From Granulicella paludicola (GTDB taxonomy: Bacteria; Acidobacteriota; Terriglobia; Terriglobales; Acidobacteriaceae): DNA of 64,000 nucleotides. A program made the translations under genes and the position numbers. The DNA lies in NCBI RefSeq assembly GCF_025685545.1, contig NZ_JAGSYC010000024.1, forward strand, positions 124,001 through 188,000, in the 5' to 3' direction. A model generated the notes under the pieces. It saw only the letters and a program-made list of their open reading frames with translations, was not told the origin of the DNA and ran no database searches. Positions within the stretch are counted from its first letter, which is position 1; each line of letters opens with the position of its first letter. This document shows positions 63,003 to 64,000 of this stretch, piece after piece.

Positions 63003-63748
63003 GCCGTTACCTCTGTGCCCGCAACGACGGCATCGTCGCCTTCGATCAAAGATATCTGCCCACCACTTAACGTCACGGTTGTTTTTGCCAGCGGCCGCGC
63101 CAGTTCGTGCTGGTGCGTCGTCAGCAGCAGCGTCCGAGCCAAGCCGTCTTCTCCCGGCTCTGACAAGTATGCAATCAATCGCTCGACCATCCCGCGCGCC
63201 GAACCGATATCGAGGTTCGAGAACGGCTCGTCCAGCAGCAGCAGTTGGGGCTTCGCCATCAGCACACGAGCGAGTGAGGCGCGCTGCCGCATTCCTTGCG
63301 AAAACTCGCTCACGTGGCGCGTCAGTGCAGGGTCAAGCCCAACCTCGCGCATCGCGCTGGCAGCTATATGCTCAAGTTCGCTGCGGCTCTCGCCCAGGCC
63401 ATTCATCTGCGCGAAGTAGGTAAGGTTCTCCATAGCCGTCAGCTCGTCGTACAGCATCGTTGCATGGCCCATGGTTCCGATGGCGCCACGCTGGCTCTGT
63501 GGCCGTTCTCCAAATACGGTCACCCCACCATAGGTGGGTGATGCCAGCCCGGACACCAGCTTCAGCACCGTCGATTTGCCTGCGCCGTTTTCGCCCAGCA
63601 ACACCACGCTGCTGCCTGCGGGCAAGGTGAGCGAAACATTGCGCAGCGCCACGAAGCTTCCATATAGCTTCGACACACGGTGCAGCCGCACAGCTATCGC
63701 CGCATCGGTACCAGCCACCTCTTCGCGCATCTCAGAAACCGTCATCAT
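62999..63748 (-). CDS. ccmA: CcmA heme-exporter ATP-binding protein
   Basis: This is the ABC ATPase of the Ccm complex. Walker A GENGAGKST, signature LSGG-type LSQGM segment FSQGMRQRASLARVLMAKP and Walker B LLLLDEPFSNLD are present, with VLLTTHQHE as the H-loop. I chose ATG 63748 with GGAAGAG upstream. ATG 63784 adds 12 unlikely residues. The permease-side genes follow after ybaK. Interaction with CcmB/CcmC is inferred from the operon. Confidence 0.93.
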   Translation of the reverse strand: MMTVSEMREEVAGTDAAIAVRLHRVSKLYGSFVALRNVSLTLPAGSSVVLLGENGAGKSTVLKLVSGLASPTYGGVTVFGERPQSQRGAIGTMGHATMLYDELTAMENLTYFAQMNGLGESRSELEHIAASAMREVGLDPALTRHVSEFSQGMRQRASLARVLMAKPQLLLLDEPFSNLDIGSARGMVERLIAYLSEPGEDGLARTLLLTTHQHELARPLAKTTVTLSGGQISLIEGDDAVVAGTEVTA

Positions 63749-63947
63749 TCCAAGGACTCTTCCGCAAGTATAGTTCGCGGCCATCCTTCGCGACCCTTTG
63801 CGTCACCTCTGCGCCCTCCGCGTTCTGCCTCTGTGTGGCGATGTGCCGGAGGAACGAGCGTAGACGCATCTCGATACCGCTCTCTCTTGCACCCCACCAT
63901 CAACGGTGCTAGTGTTAATCCATTCCTCTCGCTTCGGCGGGTCGGAT

Positions 63948-64000
63948 TTCATGCAGAGTGGTTGAGGGACGAGCCCTGTGACGCCACGACAACCGGACAA
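63948..64000 (+). promoter_or_regulatory. SAM-I-type riboswitch, 5' part (cut by the window edge)
   Basis: The plus strand reads TTTCATGCAGAGTGGTTGAG, GGACGAGCCC, TGTGACGCC, then ACGACAACC, matching the conserved GAGGGA, GCCC, UGA...CC and CAACC segments of the SAM-I (S-box) riboswitch (RF00162). The 3' half and the regulated gene lie past base 64000. In Acidobacteria such riboswitches usually control methionine or SAM genes (from knowledge, not observed here). Confidence 0.85.

Noticed and set aside
63803-64000. Minus-strand frame at the right edge
   Set aside because: It overlaps the SAM-I-type riboswitch core and lacks any protein-like pattern.
1-64000. CRISPR array, prophage, integrase or insertion sequence
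   Set aside because: No regularly spaced repeat array and no transposase, integrase or phage structural gene was found. The short tandem repeats have at most three units.

Overview
The window looks like part of an Acidobacteriota chromosome, most likely class Terriglobia (Granulicella, Terriglobus or Edaphobacter type). This is inferred, not searched. The support is a GC-rich genome, an Oar-like TonB-dependent receptor ending in aromatic residues, a tricorn-type protease, OmpR-type winged-helix proteins fused to membrane segments, many secreted glycoside hydrolases, and G-rich or palindromic intergenic repeats. There is no CRISPR array, prophage, insertion sequence or integrase. Three tRNA genes (Arg-UCU, His-GUG, Pro-UGG) lie in the first 6.2 kb.

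Layout. 0-6 kb: the 3' part of a TonB-dependent receptor, three tRNAs, a YheT-type hydrolase paired with a DUF72 protein, and a DUF4112 membrane protein. 6.2-15.2 kb: a compact nine-gene chemotaxis operon on the minus strand (cheY, cheX-like, cheA, cheW, a cytoplasmic triple-PAS receptor, cheY, cheB, cheR, cheX) with no flagellar or pilus gene beside it. 15.5-20.4 kb: DAHP synthase, two glycan-synthesis gene remnants joined out of frame, a family-8 polysaccharide lyase and a small zinc-ribbon gene. 20.4-32 kb: cobalamin adenosyltransferase, tricorn-like protease, CDP-alcohol phosphatidyltransferase with an SRPBCC-like secreted protein, a winged-helix membrane protein, a very large GH13-type protein, and a membrane-anchored coiled-coil protein. 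32-44 kb: a 41-residue Cys-rich small ORF with a perfect ribosome site, an orphan DNA methyltransferase, MaoC, a WalJ-like hydrolase, rhomboid, an XRE regulator, FabG, a two-domain ThyX-like protein, a toxin-antitoxin pair with a frameshifted toxin, a lone NMT1-type binding protein, YhhQ and RecA.

44-57 kb is a carbohydrate-use island: GH29 fucosidase, a GH105-CE12 fusion, secreted aldose epimerase, GH3, GH42, an SSS symporter, a small membrane protein and an L-fucose/L-arabinose-isomerase-family enzyme. LacI/GalR-like operator palindromes lie in three of its promoter regions, so these genes may form one regulon that degrades plant cell-wall side chains (pectin or xyloglucan) and takes up the sugars. 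57-64 kb: QueG, a YihY/BrkB protein, a beta-propeller lipoprotein, and a ccmABCD heme-export operon with a ybaK gene embedded between ccmA and ccmB. The window ends inside a SAM-I-type riboswitch on the plus strand whose gene lies beyond the edge.

No obviously new large system was found. The leads most worth checking are the Cys-rich microprotein, the repeat family shared by two loci, the out-of-frame gene junction near 17.12 kb, the toxin frameshift, the receiver-less CheA tail, and the predicted LacI-type regulon.
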